NCBI RefSeq assembly: GCF_036370855.1
Contig: NC_088098.1
Span: 39,993,981 to 40,057,980, forward strand
DNA length: 64,000 bases
Direction: 5' to 3'
Source: Dromaius novaehollandiae
Lineage: Eukaryota > Chordata > Aves > Casuariiformes > Dromaiidae
The notes under the pieces are model-generated. The model made no database searches, was not told where the DNA came from, and was given only the letters and a program-made list of their open reading frames with translations. The position numbers were made by a program, and so were the translations under genes. Shown in pieces: positions 36,551 to 48,980 of this stretch; position 1 is the first letter of the stretch, and every line of letters begins with the position of its first letter.

Positions 36551-39455
36551 TTGTGCTTTTGAAGGACTGTTCAAAATCCTCCAGGATTTACCTTAGTCTT
36601 TTTTTCTTCCACATCTTATTCCTTTTCTGTCACTTCTCCTGTCTAAAACAACCAGCCAGAGACTCCTGAAAAAATAAATTCCACCTCCTCTTGACAAATG
36701 ACCCGCTGTTCTGCCTAGCAAGGCGACTGACTGACTAGTTACTGGTACCCTTGACCAGGCTGTTTCTTCTGTGGAGCAGCCAGTGGTCCTTCCATGTGAA
36801 TAGGTCTGGCCCCAGGGACAGGCAGCCTTCCTCTGTTAGCCCTGTGTCTGTTTCTGCTTCTACACAGATGAAGACAGTGAGACAGACAAAGCTTTCCGTC
36901 AGTTTACTGTTTGGCATCTGACTCACATGAGAGCTTGCAGTATTAAAGAGAATTCATAGGAGTTAAAATAGATTTCTCAAATCTTTACAGGACTATGCTT
37001 ATATGCATTTGGCTAGCACATGCCAGGTTTGTTCTTATATACAAGTCTCTCAGCTGCAGAATCCATCTAATTTTTTTCTTGTGTTAAGTCCCACGGGTTT
37101 ATTATTGTGGTACTTTAGCCTACTAGTCAGCTGAAAGCAGTAAGAGACATATTCATCACTTGCAGGTGGGGAATTCCATACGTTGTAATGGTGCTGCCAG
37201 CTTTCTTCTTCCTAGCAGGCAAGGAGAACTAGAGTCTGCGATTCCCTGATCTGCAGCTCTTTTCTGAGAATTTTGAATTATAAACTTCAAACTTTATTGA
37301 ACTGAGTTGTTAGTCTAAATCTGTGCAATTCCCAGATGTATCCTAGGGCTGGTCTTGGATTTCTCAGAGAGACATTTTCACTGTTTTATTCTGTTTTTTG
37401 TGCTTGTTTCAGTAGTTATTTGCACTGTGGACTAAATAGAGAAAAATCAGTGTCTTCTGCTGTGTACCCTTTTCTGAAAGGTGCATTGGGGAGTTCAAGT
37501 AGCTATCTAAGCCAAGTGAATTTTTGTTGAAAGCCTAGTCCTAGCTGAGTTGCTCCCACACAAGAATAGAAAGAAGGCAAGAAAGAAAAAGAACTGGCTT
37601 TGCAGAAATTCCAGTCCCTACCCCAGTTTTGTAGACAAAGTTTGCCAGCAAGGCAATGTGCAAGATCAAGTCTAGACAAGCACTCACTTACAGCTTGCAC
37701 CAGTGACTGCACCTCAGAGTAGTGCTTGGACACCTTCTTCTACTTTAGCTTTCCTTTTTAACCTGGAGGAGTCCTACAGTCCAAGACAAATATCCTAGGT
37801 GAAGACACAGACTAGTCTGTAGCATGTAGATCCATAGGAAATATTCCAGAAAACATTATGAGGTTATGTTTAGGAGATCAGCTAGACTAGAAAGCCTGCT
37901 AGGGCACAAAGAGCGTGTTTTTTGGGCCAGGGATTTCCAAACATGCTTGGAAGATTGAGATGCTTTGGGTGGTCATCCCAGCTCCCTTAGTGGGCTGTCA
38001 CATCCAATTGCTCAGCTTAGCATTCATAGCTTCTGTTATGATGAATGTCACTTACATCCACCATGACCCTTAAAGCAAGTGGCAACTCGCTGAAAAACCC
38101 AGAAGGCAGTATAGGACCTCTTGGCTTATGCTCTATTTATTTCCAACTCAGCTTTCAATTTTGCAAGAGAAGAAGGCTTTTTGGCATGCATCAGTAAGAG
38201 TTTAAGCTTGTATCCTTCTCAAAAATAATTGAGGTTAGTTTTCCTTATTTGTAAGGCACTCTCCTTTTATCCTCAGCACGTTGTCATACAGATGATGTGC
38301 AGGTCATCGTTCTTTCAACTTTGGATCCTACAGTGGCCAGAATTATAAGCATGGTCCTTCTCACTTTGCAAAGCACTCTCCCAAATGGATTTTTTTCCTC
38401 AAAAGAAATTAATAACAAAGCAGATCTATTCACATAGATTCTATATTTTACATGGAGCTTTGATTCTTGGAATCAATTCCTCAGTCAGTCCCCAGCCATC
38501 TCAGGGTTACAACAGAGAAACTTAATGGAAAGTTAAGGCTGTAAATAGTCATTAGAAAAGTTGGTTCAAATCTTGATTTCTGCCAGATATAGGTGACTGA
38601 AGGTCAGGCACTGCAATTTTTAATTCTACAACTATAAGCACTGAGTTTGGAATAGGATAACTAATTGCTTTCTCTTTTGTTAAAGCATGGACAAATGCAG
38701 TCATGATACTAACACATTTGCATTATTAAAGCCTTTGAATGAATATGAATAAATTGCTAATCTGAAAAGGCTATAATTATTTTTGCCCAGCCATGAATAA
38801 CTAACTCTTTTTTTTTTGCAACGTTTGTGAGCTTAGATTGTCCATTTGCCCTTGTGTACCGGTAAACTAATGTACCAGTTGAGTCACCTGGATCAAAGAC
38901 ACATTTTAATAAGACATAGAAGTATATTTGCTGTCAGCTTTCTCTATTGGAACCACAGAAATAATATAATCAGTTTCACTACTGTAAAAAAAGCTAATCC
39001 TTCTTTCGCCTGGAAAAACCAAAATGGTTGTTAACTGTCTTCAGTGACCTTCCTCTTAGCTGACAGTTGGTTGGTGGCAGATGAAGCTGAGTAATCAGCC
39101 AACTGTGGTGAAAACTAAAGCCATGTACCTGATACAGTCTAGTTTTGAACTGTCATTTGTAGTACATATGAATTTGCTGTTATAAAAGCTTCAGCATTTT
39201 GAATATTTTAGTCTTTCTGTCCAGACACTAAATAATTGTTGAAGCCTGTTTCTTGATAGGGAATGTATATTTCCCTTCTGAATTTGACAGCACTCCTGTT
39301 TCCCATTTTCGCGGAAACTTTTCTTTTCCTTGGTCGTGTCGGGTATTCCAAATATCTGCAGTGGTTTCCCCTATAGTAGTAGCTTTCTAACCTTTGGAGA
39401 AACTGACACGAAAAAAGTGACTTTCATTTGAGAACTGTTGCTGAAACAAAGAGAC
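36551..39455. other. Non-coding DNA, no gene seen
   Basis: Ordinary AT-rich sequence with no supported gene, named repeat or strong motif cluster. GGTTCAAATCT at 38563-38573 resembles a tRNA B box but has no matching A box or cloverleaf upstream. Confidence 0.65.
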
Positions 39456-39686
39456 GACAAAGACTACCTGCAACATGCGAAATTATAACTAGATATTATG
39501 AAAAAAAATGTCACAGTGAGGGCAATCAAACATTGGAACAGGTTGTCCAGAGAAGTTGCATAATCTCCATCCTTGAAGATACTCAAAACTTGACAGGGCA
39601 CAGCCCTGAGCAACCTGATCTACGTTGTCCCTGCTTTGGGAGCAGCAGAGAGGGTTGAACTGGATGACCTCTAGAGGTCTATGATC
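39456..39686 (+). mobile_element. CR1 LINE 3' fragment
   Basis: Recognisable CR1 3' words follow each other in the right order: CAGTGAGGGCAATCAAACAT, TTGGAACAGGTTGTCCAGAG, CTCCATCCTTGAAGATACTC, GAGCAACCTGATCTACGTTG, CCCTGCTTTGGGAGCAG and TTGAACTGGATGACCTCTAG. The copy corresponds to roughly the last 230 bases of CR1 but breaks off at AGAGGTCTATGATC, before the terminal octamers. The same words occur in the larger copy at 63300-63470, which supports the assignment. It is non-coding; the 76-codon frame across it is incidental. Confidence 0.88.
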
Positions 39687-40247
39687 ATTGTCAGTCTGCA
39701 GATTTTAGATTGAAGATATGGTTATCTTTGCTGGTATATAGATTGCACTGAATTCTAGAGCAAACTCTTTCTGAATATTCATGTCACCACCTACATGTCA
39801 CAGACCTACAACCACTTGTTCCTTGGAGAACTCTTCTTCATCTATCACATTCATAGAACTTCAGGAACAATCCTGCATAATTTTAAGAGTCGTGATTTCT
39901 ATTACATCATTTTGAATGACCAAACTTTGGAGTTTTTTCTTGATAGAATATCAGGATTATATTGTGCCTGCGAACAGAACAGACAAATCAAATACTCTCC
40001 CTTAAGTTTCTTCTCAATGCTTAATCAAGTGTATATTTCATATACAAGCTGTAGTACCTTAAAATTAAATTACTATTGTTTACTGTCAACTAACTTGAAA
40101 ATAAGGAGGACACAGGAAATCAAACCAGCAACAATGGTGTGTTCATACTTCGCTTTGTGAAAGAACCAAAAGTGGTCAGCGGGAGGGGACAGAGGGGTTC
40201 AGATGTGCCTGCCATATTATGTAACTGGGAGGTGATGCCTGCTGCAG
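39687..40247. other. Non-coding DNA; open frame leads into the candidate exon
   Basis: A 121-codon frame (39795-40160) is open but has no motif. From 40094 a different frame is open without a stop up to 40354 and includes the candidate exon that follows. Residues in the stretch before 40247 look less protein-like than those after it. Confidence 0.5.
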
Positions 40248-40309
40248 GTAATAGTGAAAATGATTCAGCAGTTGAACCAGACAGCACGGACAAACCTCTT
40301 CCTCGACGC
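40248..40309 (+). other. Candidate short coding exon, product unknown
   Basis: The segment runs from an acceptor-like CTGCTGCAG (AG at 40246-40247, with only a modest pyrimidine tract) to a consensus donor GTAAGT (40310-40315). After two bases completing a codon, 20 codons are open and finish exactly at the donor. The translation begins NSENDSAVEPDS and ends in K-P-L-P-R-R: acidic, Ser-rich and hydrophilic, like a disordered linker in a cytoplasmic or nuclear protein and unlike the hydrophobic translations typical of this AT-rich DNA. The frame is open back to 40094, so a longer exon with an earlier acceptor is possible. I cannot name the gene. The weak acceptor is the main doubt. Confidence 0.3.
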
Positions 40310-40315
40310 GTAAGT

Positions 40316-43300
40316 TTCTTCCTTTATATTTTTTTCCTTCTCTGCTCTTCTTAATATCTTTAAGCTGAGTGTGTTGGAAAGACTCAGTTTGTATTTACAT
40401 TCCTTATATAAAGAAATCAATAAGAATGACATGGGGATACCAGAATGAAAAACATACCCGCAAACATTTAGTTGGCCTCACAGTTTTACTGGGTCACCGA
40501 GTTCCCTGTAGAACACGGAGAATGAAGAAAAAGCAAGGACTATATCTGACTGAACTGGCAAACAGTTGTTTTTGCTATATTCTGCTTCTCTCTGACCACA
40601 CATTTGATTAAGCAAAAAGCTACAGATGAAACACTTGCTGGATGCTTTCTGACCCACGGGATAATGGGACTAAAGATAAGAACTTCTCACCTTCCTGCAC
40701 ATTTTTGAAAAGAACATATGGAGTGGTTGGAGCTGCTGAGGAGGAAAGGAAAAGAATTTCAGGTTCTGGGCAGAAGCCAGTTTAACCAGTTCCAGCTATG
40801 CCTAGAGAGCATGCATAAGTAGACCAAATACATATAACTAGTGACTGCTATCATTCTCTCAAAAGTGGGTATTATCACAGAAGATGCAAGAGAATCAGAC
40901 CTAGTGCATGGAAATCCTTCATGTGAAGAAGATATCCAGCTTGCTAACACTATCGTATTTCCAACAGGCAGAAGTGGTAAGTGGAAAGGAAGGGACTTGT
41001 CCTGTGCAACGGAAAGGTGGGATCCTGGTCTCTGAACTATACTTCCTTGGATGTTTCACATTCAGAGATGAGAGACAGGAGCCTGTTTTAGGAAAAACAC
41101 TCATTCAGATCTTAGTTATCACATAACATCAAAGAAAAAGGGGGATTTCAAACAGCTTGCATCATCAGAAGACCATGTCTTTCCTGGAGGGAAGTCAATA
41201 ATCTGTGAGTCATCTCTGCATCCAAATTTCCCTGGTAGTGAGAGAGAAATAGGTGTTTCTTCAAAAACATTGTCTCTTGCAGTTTCTGTCAATCAACTGG
41301 CTTTAGCTGCAGCCTTCCTCAGTGACTGGGCTGTTGATAAACATCTCTTGGTACATAATTCACTCAATTCATTGTGCAGAGAACTTAAGTACCAAACTTA
41401 GGTTTCTGAGGTGGATTGCCAATGAGTTAGATTTAAGTCCTTCCAAAAAGAAGAAGAACTTTGGAGACTTACCTTTAGAACCACAGTTAATCATGTGACA
41501 GAATAATATTTTTTACACTACTGATTACATAAATCAAATCCTGTCCACTGTCTATACCAGTGACTAGCTAACATTAGCTATCTCAACACTTACTTCATCT
41601 GAAAAGAGTAGCACTACGCTATGCCTCATTGGCTCCAACATTTTGCATCCCTCCTTTCTTCTCTGCTCCAAGTCTGCTGCTTCTCAGCTGTCTGCTACGG
41701 TGAAACACCAACCAGGATTTGCTTGTTAGCTCAGACTTGCACTTCTTGTCTGGCTTGTGCCTTATCAGGGAGATCTATCACAGTGGTTAGGGGCAACCAA
41801 ACTAATGAAAAGATCCAAAATAAAGATGTATGTATTATAATTTGTCTTGGGTAGTTATACTTGAGCTCTCCCACCAGATGACTGGGCAGCAGTCTTGTTG
41901 AAAGCACATGCAACATGAAGATGATTTACCTCTATGTATCAGAGAACTTCCTTTCTCTGATCATCTTCTGATCATTTTTAATCTATCCAGAAGGTATTGG
42001 AAAGGCTGGAAGATGCTGGAGATCCGTACCTAGCCGTTTCCACGCCTTTTTATTCCTAGGGAAGAAAAAAAAAAAGAGCATGTAAAAATATCATTGTGAC
42101 ATGACGATGCAAAATAGGGTACAGAAGAAGTATCCCAGATATCACAATAATACCAGTACATCACCTTTTACTAGTCTAGATGGCCATAGACTTAACATAA
42201 TTTGTAATTTAAGGAAGCAGACAAATTATATTGGTGATAGAAGCTATTTCATCTACAGATGAATTCAAGAGATGAGCCAGCAGCACCCTGCAGCTAGTGG
42301 GCTGAAAGCTCTGGTTCTGTCCTCAGTTTTGAAAGCAGTGTGAAGTGTTTGTTGCAGTGGATCTGTGAACCTTATTACTCAAAGGAAAATACGAATTATT
42401 TTTCTTGTTCTGTTACCTCTTCATTGTTAAAAATCTTATGCAGGTTCAAGGTTAAGTTTACTTTACAGTGTTTAATACTAGCACTAGTTTATTGTCTATG
42501 ATTTACAAAAGATGCAATTCCTTGTTTATTTCCTCTGGCTCTGAACTATTGTCTGGCTGAGCTCCTATGTTTCTTGCTTTTCATTATATGACTCAGTCTT
42601 CCAAAGGCAATTGTTCCACTAGGAAGATAAGGTGAAAAGGCAACTGAAATAATATAACACGTCATCAAAATAAAATGTGGTACGGTTTTAGTTTATTGTT
42701 ACTGAGGGAATTCTATTTCAGTATCTTTCCCTCTGTGCCCAAAAGTAAGACAAACTAGTGAGCATTTCTACTTCTGGTCAGAAATTTCAGTTATATAATG
42801 CACTGGCATATACATGCTGTTTATACAAGACAAAAGCAAAATTTCCTCCCTATAGACAAGAAGACCATTAGCTTTAAATCTTTCATTACTTCTGGCTTGA
42901 TGATACCATGAAGATAAAAACTGGTACTCCTTTCCAAGAAAAAAAGCTTTGAGTCTCTACCAAAAGATGCACAACTTCCTTACAGTATTAAAACTTAAAA
43001 AATTTCATCCCTTAATATGCTTTTGGTGCATCTCTGTATATATCTGAAAGCTTTGTAATAGTCAGGTACTTTGAAAATACTGGCTTTTTGTGAAAATGCC
43101 ATTCAGTCATAGCTCCTCCCATTACTATGGATCTATTCTGCATGGCTGCCATAGACCACAATTGGGGTGGAGGGTCTGTCACTCTAGGATCATACAGTTA
43201 CAGGGCAGACCTGCCGTCTTTCTGCCAACAACTCAGTCCCTTAGCTGAGATAAACTGAATTAGCAAGTATAAGAAATGATAGGAAACAGGAGGTGGACAA

Positions 43301-43400
43301 GAGGGAAACTAAGATGCTGTCTTCTATCACCTCTACCATGACTTCTCCCCAACTTTCTGCAAAATGGCATTACAGCCAAAAGATAAAAGCAAACTAACCG
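40316..43400. other. Non-coding DNA, no gene seen
   Basis: No supported gene or named repeat. Short frames at 40369-40611 and 40841-41126 lie downstream of the candidate exon but show no splice-bounded continuation or motif. Confidence 0.6.
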
Positions 43401-43410
43401 GACTCAAATC

Positions 43411-43445
43411 CGGAATGCATTCCGCACTTTCCGCAATGAGGAATG
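43411..43445. promoter_or_regulatory. Palindromic cluster of TEAD-type motifs
   Basis: CGGAATGCATTCCG at 43411-43424 is a perfect 14-bp palindrome composed of two head-to-head GGAATG/CATTCC words. A third GGAATG follows at 43440-43445. GGAATG (CATTCC on the other strand) is the core of the MCAT element bound by TEAD transcription factors. Three copies in 35 bases, with CpGs on both sides and CCGGA/TCCGG flanking pairing (43398-43414), is unusual in this AT-rich window. TEAD binding is inference. Confidence 0.35.
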
Positions 43446-44463
43446 TTTTTTCAAGACTGAATAAATGGCTCCCTACTTTCCTGGGGTCAAGCAGCAACAG
43501 TTCCTTGCTTGCCGTTCTTTTTGCTAGCTATTGTTAAATCTAGATGTTTTATATAAACACAGTCTGACAGAAGAATGTAATTCCACGGAACACCACTTAC
43601 TGAGCGGAGAGCTGGATCCCAAAAGATTTAACAGTTGTTGCATTTGATGGGGGAGGATGAACTCTCATTCAAAATCTATCATGCAAAATAATCAAAAGGC
43701 AAAGTAAAAATTAAGTAGACATCAAAGAAAAGAAACCTTATTGGTCATTATTTTCACAGTGGCCATTCCAGTCAATTAGCACAAAGTTTTTCAGTATTGA
43801 ATGCTATTTTGATAGCTTACAAGCACTGCAAACCACAGATAAACCCCCAAGCAGGATTAAATATCAAGTTCACTACACAATCAACCATCATGACAGAGAT
43901 GAGCCCAGCCAATTTCTCCCTGACCATGGGTCTAGTTCTCTTACAGTCAGATCAGAATAAATTTGGAATAGTTCAGTTTTAGGTAAAAGAGTTATTTCAA
44001 GTTGAAATTGAAGTAATTCAGAGCAAAGACTGGCTCAGAATGGCATGCATACCATACAAACATCTAGGCAGGGCTTCACTCGCTGAGCAGTGAACAAAAA
44101 TAACGCATCTAATACGTTGGTTAACTAACAATTAGTCAGATTTGTTTAATGCTCTATCTGTTGATAAATTAAATATAGTTTGGGTTGACAACATGTGTAT
44201 TCCTTGATGTCTTGCTCTGTGCTGCTGTTGTAATTATTATTTCAAAGCAGAAGCCAGTCTTTTTCCTTCATTCACTAGACACCATCCACCATACGAATTG
44301 TGGATTTTATCTAAAACACACTGAAATCCATTGGAAAAAATCCTATTGCTTTCAGTGAGCAGTCTCTAAATGGGGCAGGGTTCTTGTGGAAAGTAATAGC
44401 ATGGGGACATATAATTATGGCTGAATATATAATATCTCTGCATGAGGGGGCATATCTGAAGGA
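43446..44463. other. Non-coding DNA, no gene seen
   Basis: AT-rich sequence with short motif-less frames and no recognised repeat. Confidence 0.65.
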
Positions 44464-44550
44464 ACAACAGAATGGTTGAGGTTGGAAGGGACCTCTGGAG
44501 ATCCAGCCTGCCTGCTCACAGCAGGCCCTGTTTCCTCAGGGCCATGTTCT
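44464..44550 (-). mobile_element. CR1 LINE 3' tail, short fragment
   Basis: ACAGAATGGTTGAGGTTGG and AAGGGACCTCTGGAGATC, then CTGCTCACAGCAGG, are the antisense of the extreme CR1 3' end; the word GGTTGGAAGGGACCT is highly characteristic. It mirrors the end of the plus-strand copy at about 63405-63470. Only about 90 bases are present, as expected for a severely 5'-truncated insertion. It has no coding content. Confidence 0.88.
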
Positions 44551-45720
44551 AATTTCATTTTTTGAGTTTTAAATGCCTGATTTTCCCAATTTAATGTTCT
44601 CTTACATAAAAAAGTCTTTATTATGCTTTACTCTCTAATTATGGGATCATTTGCCAATCTTCTGTGGCCTCTTATCAAGAGAGTGGAATCCTGTTGTGAT
44701 TTTACATTTAGTATTATAATTTTTTTCACTGAACTGGGCATCAGGATTTGGAGGTTTAATGCCATCTTGAAAATTATTGTAATGTACCAAACTAATTTTG
44801 ACCTTTTTAAGGTTCTGTATTTTGATTGCCAAGCCACTCCACCTCTTCAGCATGAGTCAGTGAGACTGCAATCAACGCAGAAAAGAATTAAACAGAAATA
44901 ATGAAAAATGGATGGTTTGGAAATTTAACTTCTGTTTTGGCAGGATAGGTAGACAGATACCTCCAAAATGTTGTCAAATATCTACCAGAAACATAGCACT
45001 GAGCTGGTTTGTTGTTAGACCTCACTCTTGAGCCTTGACTAAAGTGCTCTGGGATGCTAACTACCGAGCTAGGTTTCAATACAGATAATGCTCACTTGTC
45101 CCATTGATTTCAATGGAATTGTTCCTGCACGTTCTCATGTGCATAAATGTTTGCAGAAATGCTCCAAAGAATCTTTCCACCAGTCCCCTAGATGTTTATT
45201 AGTTGACACTGTGCAGCATCCACGTTTTTATGCTACGCCTGTTTTTTTAGATTAAGAGCTATATGACAAGTAGCTGAGAATGAGACCAGTTACAAGTAAT
45301 TGATTGATGCTGCCTATGAGTACCTGTTACTGTTTTTTTATGATGGTTACATTTTAATTAAAATTACCTCTCTTCTCACTAAGTATTGCTATTGTTAGTT
45401 GAAGATAAGTTAGAGTAGCCTTTGTGCTGTTGCTTCTCCTAGGATATGAGATGAGGTATTTACATATTGGGTATACTTTAATTACGAAATTTAAGGTTGG
45501 GTATGTAGCAATCAGCAAAACAGAAAATTTGAAGGCCAAGTCTAATCCAAAGTACTAGCTATGTAGGGCTCATACTTTAAGTCCACATATCATTTCATAC
45601 CACCTACTTTTCAATCCTCTCTAGCCTTGCAGGTAACAACTTCTTTAGCTTGAAAATTTCTGAAAGGGCCTAATTTGGGCTTTTATCTTTATGTTTCTTT
45701 TCATGCCTAGTAATACCTGA
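44551..45720. other. Non-coding DNA, no gene seen
   Basis: No supported gene. The 92-codon plus frame at 44623-44901 and overlapping minus frames have no motif and AT-driven composition. Confidence 0.6.
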
Positions 45721-45900
45721 TTCTGTGAAGTGAGGCAGCTGCCTCCCACCAAGGCCCCAGCACAGCAGTGGCACCACGCCAGACATCATGCCGCAGCTGA
45801 CCCTTCAGCACGCTCGCTAGCGCTTAACTAGGCGGCTACCCATTTTCTTCCAGTACCAGATCCTTAAGCCACAGCCATGGCTAAAATAGGTGCCTAATTT
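45721..45900. other. GC-richer patch with a perfect 14-bp E-box palindrome
   Basis: GAGGCAGCTGCCTC (45732-45745) is a perfect palindrome centred on a CAGCTG E-box. The next 100 bases hold clustered CpGs and a CGCTAGCG palindrome near 45815-45822. An acceptor-like TTTTCTTCCAG follows, ending near 45853, without a clear open exon. It is a possible regulatory element; no gene is visible. Confidence 0.35.
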
Positions 45901-48580
45901 AGCCCCACTGGAAACTGTAGGTTACATTTATGGACACTTGTAAAATACTTATCTCTGTGTCATTGGTAGTTGCACATAAGTAGACATAGTGAAAATTGCT
46001 TCATAGTTAGTCTTTTCCTTCTTCTGTTTTGTTATCTGATGAGGCCCCTAGTTTGAGCACTTCGACAATTTTCACAACTTTTGAGATGGCTGCAATGCTT
46101 TCTATGGGTAAAGTATATTCTCATATGCTAGAGTTTAAAATTTAATTTTTATATTACTTTTTTAGTGTCCAGTAAGTATTTTTATTGAATGAAAACTTAA
46201 CGTATGTTTTTAAAAATTAAAATCTTGTTTAAATTACAAAGACCAGAAAATATCAGGTTTAATTGTGCAAAGTGAAAAAGTATCTATGTTTTAAAAAGCA
46301 AGCTCATGAAACTGTTTTCCAGGTCTAGGTGATCTGGGTCTCTTACTTTACTGAAACATTTCCTCTGATGATTCACTTTTGTGGTGAGAAGAATAAATAC
46401 AGTGGCAAAGAAATGTGACTGACACTATGACCTGAAAGCAGTGAGGGACAAAGTCTTTCTGATCTTATTTGAAATGATGTTCCAGACTTCATAGCTTGCA
46501 TTGAGAAGGCTCTGTTATCAATTAGTGACCTTGTTAGCAATCTCAGTGGGCTGACTAATTAATGACACTGCGTTGCTTAGTTTTGGGGGATGAGTAGGAA
46601 ATGCATATAGCATAATTAAACTATTTTTAAAGTCTCAGTTTTGAACTATTGCTTCTAAAAAACTTGGTTGATATGTGAGTTTAATCAAAGCTAATAAATA
46701 TTCGTGGATTTATCTTGTATCAGCTTAACTTTTAGAGCTCTGTGTTAGATGCTGGTTTGGGATGTACGTATGTGCTGTGTACTTAGTGGTAAGTAGCATT
46801 TCCTACAGCCATTAACTCACAGGGCAGAATGGGAATGAACTCGCCCAGCCAGGGTGTCCCGATCTGTATTTTGCTGGGTGCAACTGCAAACTGGGGCCTC
46901 ACCAGTGGTCAGTGCAATTAGCATAAGTATCAGGTACTAAGCTTCGTCCTTCAACTTCCATATGACTGTGAGCTGCAATGCTCTAGGCCATCCCCACGAC
47001 AAAGCTGGTCTATTCTTCAGACAATTTTGTAAGTTCTTTTCCAGCATTACTCAAATTATTACAGAACCACAATCTCTTGGAGGGCTAATGCACCATTCCG
47101 TTGATCTCTGTAATGATATTCTTTCTTATTAATCAACCTTAATCTTCAGCTAACACTACAGATGGCCCTTTTTTGTTTTCAGTCAGCATGTGTGGGGAGA
47201 GAAAAAAGGTCAATTAAAGGATTTGTAGGGGTAAATATTACTATTGTGAGGAGTATTATATTTATTGATTCAGAATGTTGTTGCTTGGAAGTAATTCATA
47301 AGCAGATCAATACCCTTACCTTAGCAGACATGATATTATGTTTAGCTGATTTGTCCTGCCTGTTTGTTTTTTAATTTGTTCACTTGTTGTAAGTTGGGCT
47401 AGAGGATTAAGCTAATTATGTTGGGTGGAAGATTACAAAATTCCTTGCATATTTCAAAAGTATATAGGCTTTGTAACTTGCGTAGTCACAAAATGGAAGC
47501 TATATCAGTTTCTAGGAAAGATAATGTGCATTTAAAAGAAATATTATCTCTAAAAATACATATTAAAACACCATCTGCCCACAGCATAGACCATGTTAGT
47601 GTTCCTATTCCAAATCACTGGCTTCAGGGGGTTCAGTATATTATGCCAAACATTAAGTTTATCAGTGAGATGGTATCTCTCCTGATGGTGCAGGAATAAT
47701 CAAATGAGGATTTTTAGGGGGAGTAGTAAGGAGAAAATGAAAAAGGAAAAAAAATTAAGAGATAAAGCTCTTTAGGAAGAAAGGCACTGTCAATTGGGAA
47801 ATATCCTTACCTGGTGCTTTCTAAGCTAGCAAAGTTTAATTTGCAGTCCTAAGGTTGCAAGGATGAAGAAGGATTCTGAACCATTGACCTAGGAAATGCT
47901 AAGGAAGCAGAAGCTGTTTGCAATTGCTGGAAGGGAACCTTGGACACAGAAGCAGCCACAAACTGCTGCAAGGAGGCTGCCATCTTAGTCCCCAAGTTTC
48001 TGGGATGAGTGAAAGTCATCAGACCTTTCAAAGAATGATGAAAATCCGGGCAAAGAGTGATAAAATGGGCCTGTGGCTTCTGCACCAACAAATGCTGGGT
48101 GGATACTGGGTATCTACATAGATAGGAAAGTCATTGAACGTGTCCACCAAAGAGTACAATAAAGAGAGATAAAGGTGAGCATCACTTATGCTAGGAACCA
48201 TAATGCCTATCTTTTGATTAACCCTTTGATTAAGCCTTTTGAGGTTAGAAGATAAATATAGGACCTAATTCTTTTACAGCCACTTGATTGTTCTAGTTGC
48301 TCTGCAATCTGGTCACTTACCCTGCGCAGACTGCACTGCATGCAGAAGAGCTCTCAGACAGAAACACTGGCTTAAAGCAGTTCATGGGTGAGGAAAGTAG
48401 TACACACAGCCAAAATGTGCTTATGAAAAAATTCCCCATGTTTCAGCATGAATTTGAGACATACTGTGCACAAACATACTTTTCTAACATGCAGTCAATC
48501 TTAGAAATGTCAGTTGTATTGGGCAAAAGCATATGATACAACTCCAAACATTCCACATGCCTGATATTTTATAATGGTTT
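45901..48580. other. Non-coding DNA, no gene seen
   Basis: AT-rich sequence without recognisable repeats. Frames at 47418-47699 (93 codons) and 47849-48121 (both strands) have no motifs. Confidence 0.6.
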
Positions 48581-48980
48581 TTATCAAGCAGTCTGGAGCT
48601 GCAGACAGCCCATCAACAAATTAACCATGTGACGAGCCTAGAGGCGACTCCAGAGCTGCCAGGGGAGGCTGCCAAGGAGCCAGATGTCACTAGGACTGTT
48701 TCTGTCACTAGTTAGCTTTTGGGTCCTGTGGCTGCCGCCAAACAAGGAAGGAATGGGATAATGTGTTGTCTTACTTTTCACAGGCTAGCGACCTCTACAT
48801 CAGTGTGCTGCATTTCTTTCGCTATTTGAAGCAAATATTTATATATCTTTGCATTTTTTTCCAAGCTAAAGGCTCCGTCACAACTCTTTGACCAGTGTCA
48901 GGCTGGCATTCAGTAATCACTGAAATCACCGTGTTGGTGTCCAAAGAAGATCTGACTCATTCACTGTCTGGGCTTTAATC
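48581..48980. other. GC-richer non-repetitive interval, possible conserved element
   Basis: The interval has mixed composition, several CpGs (for example near 48632, 48645 and 48735) and few low-complexity runs in its first 250 bases, unlike the flanks. Such intervals are where conserved non-coding elements are often found. I see no open frame with motifs. Confidence 0.2.

Noticed and set aside
38563..38573. tRNA B-box-like GGTTCAAATCT
   Set aside because: No A box at the right distance and no cloverleaf pairing upstream.
39795..40160. 121-codon open frame
   Set aside because: No domain or gene-like composition; no splice or start context to support it.
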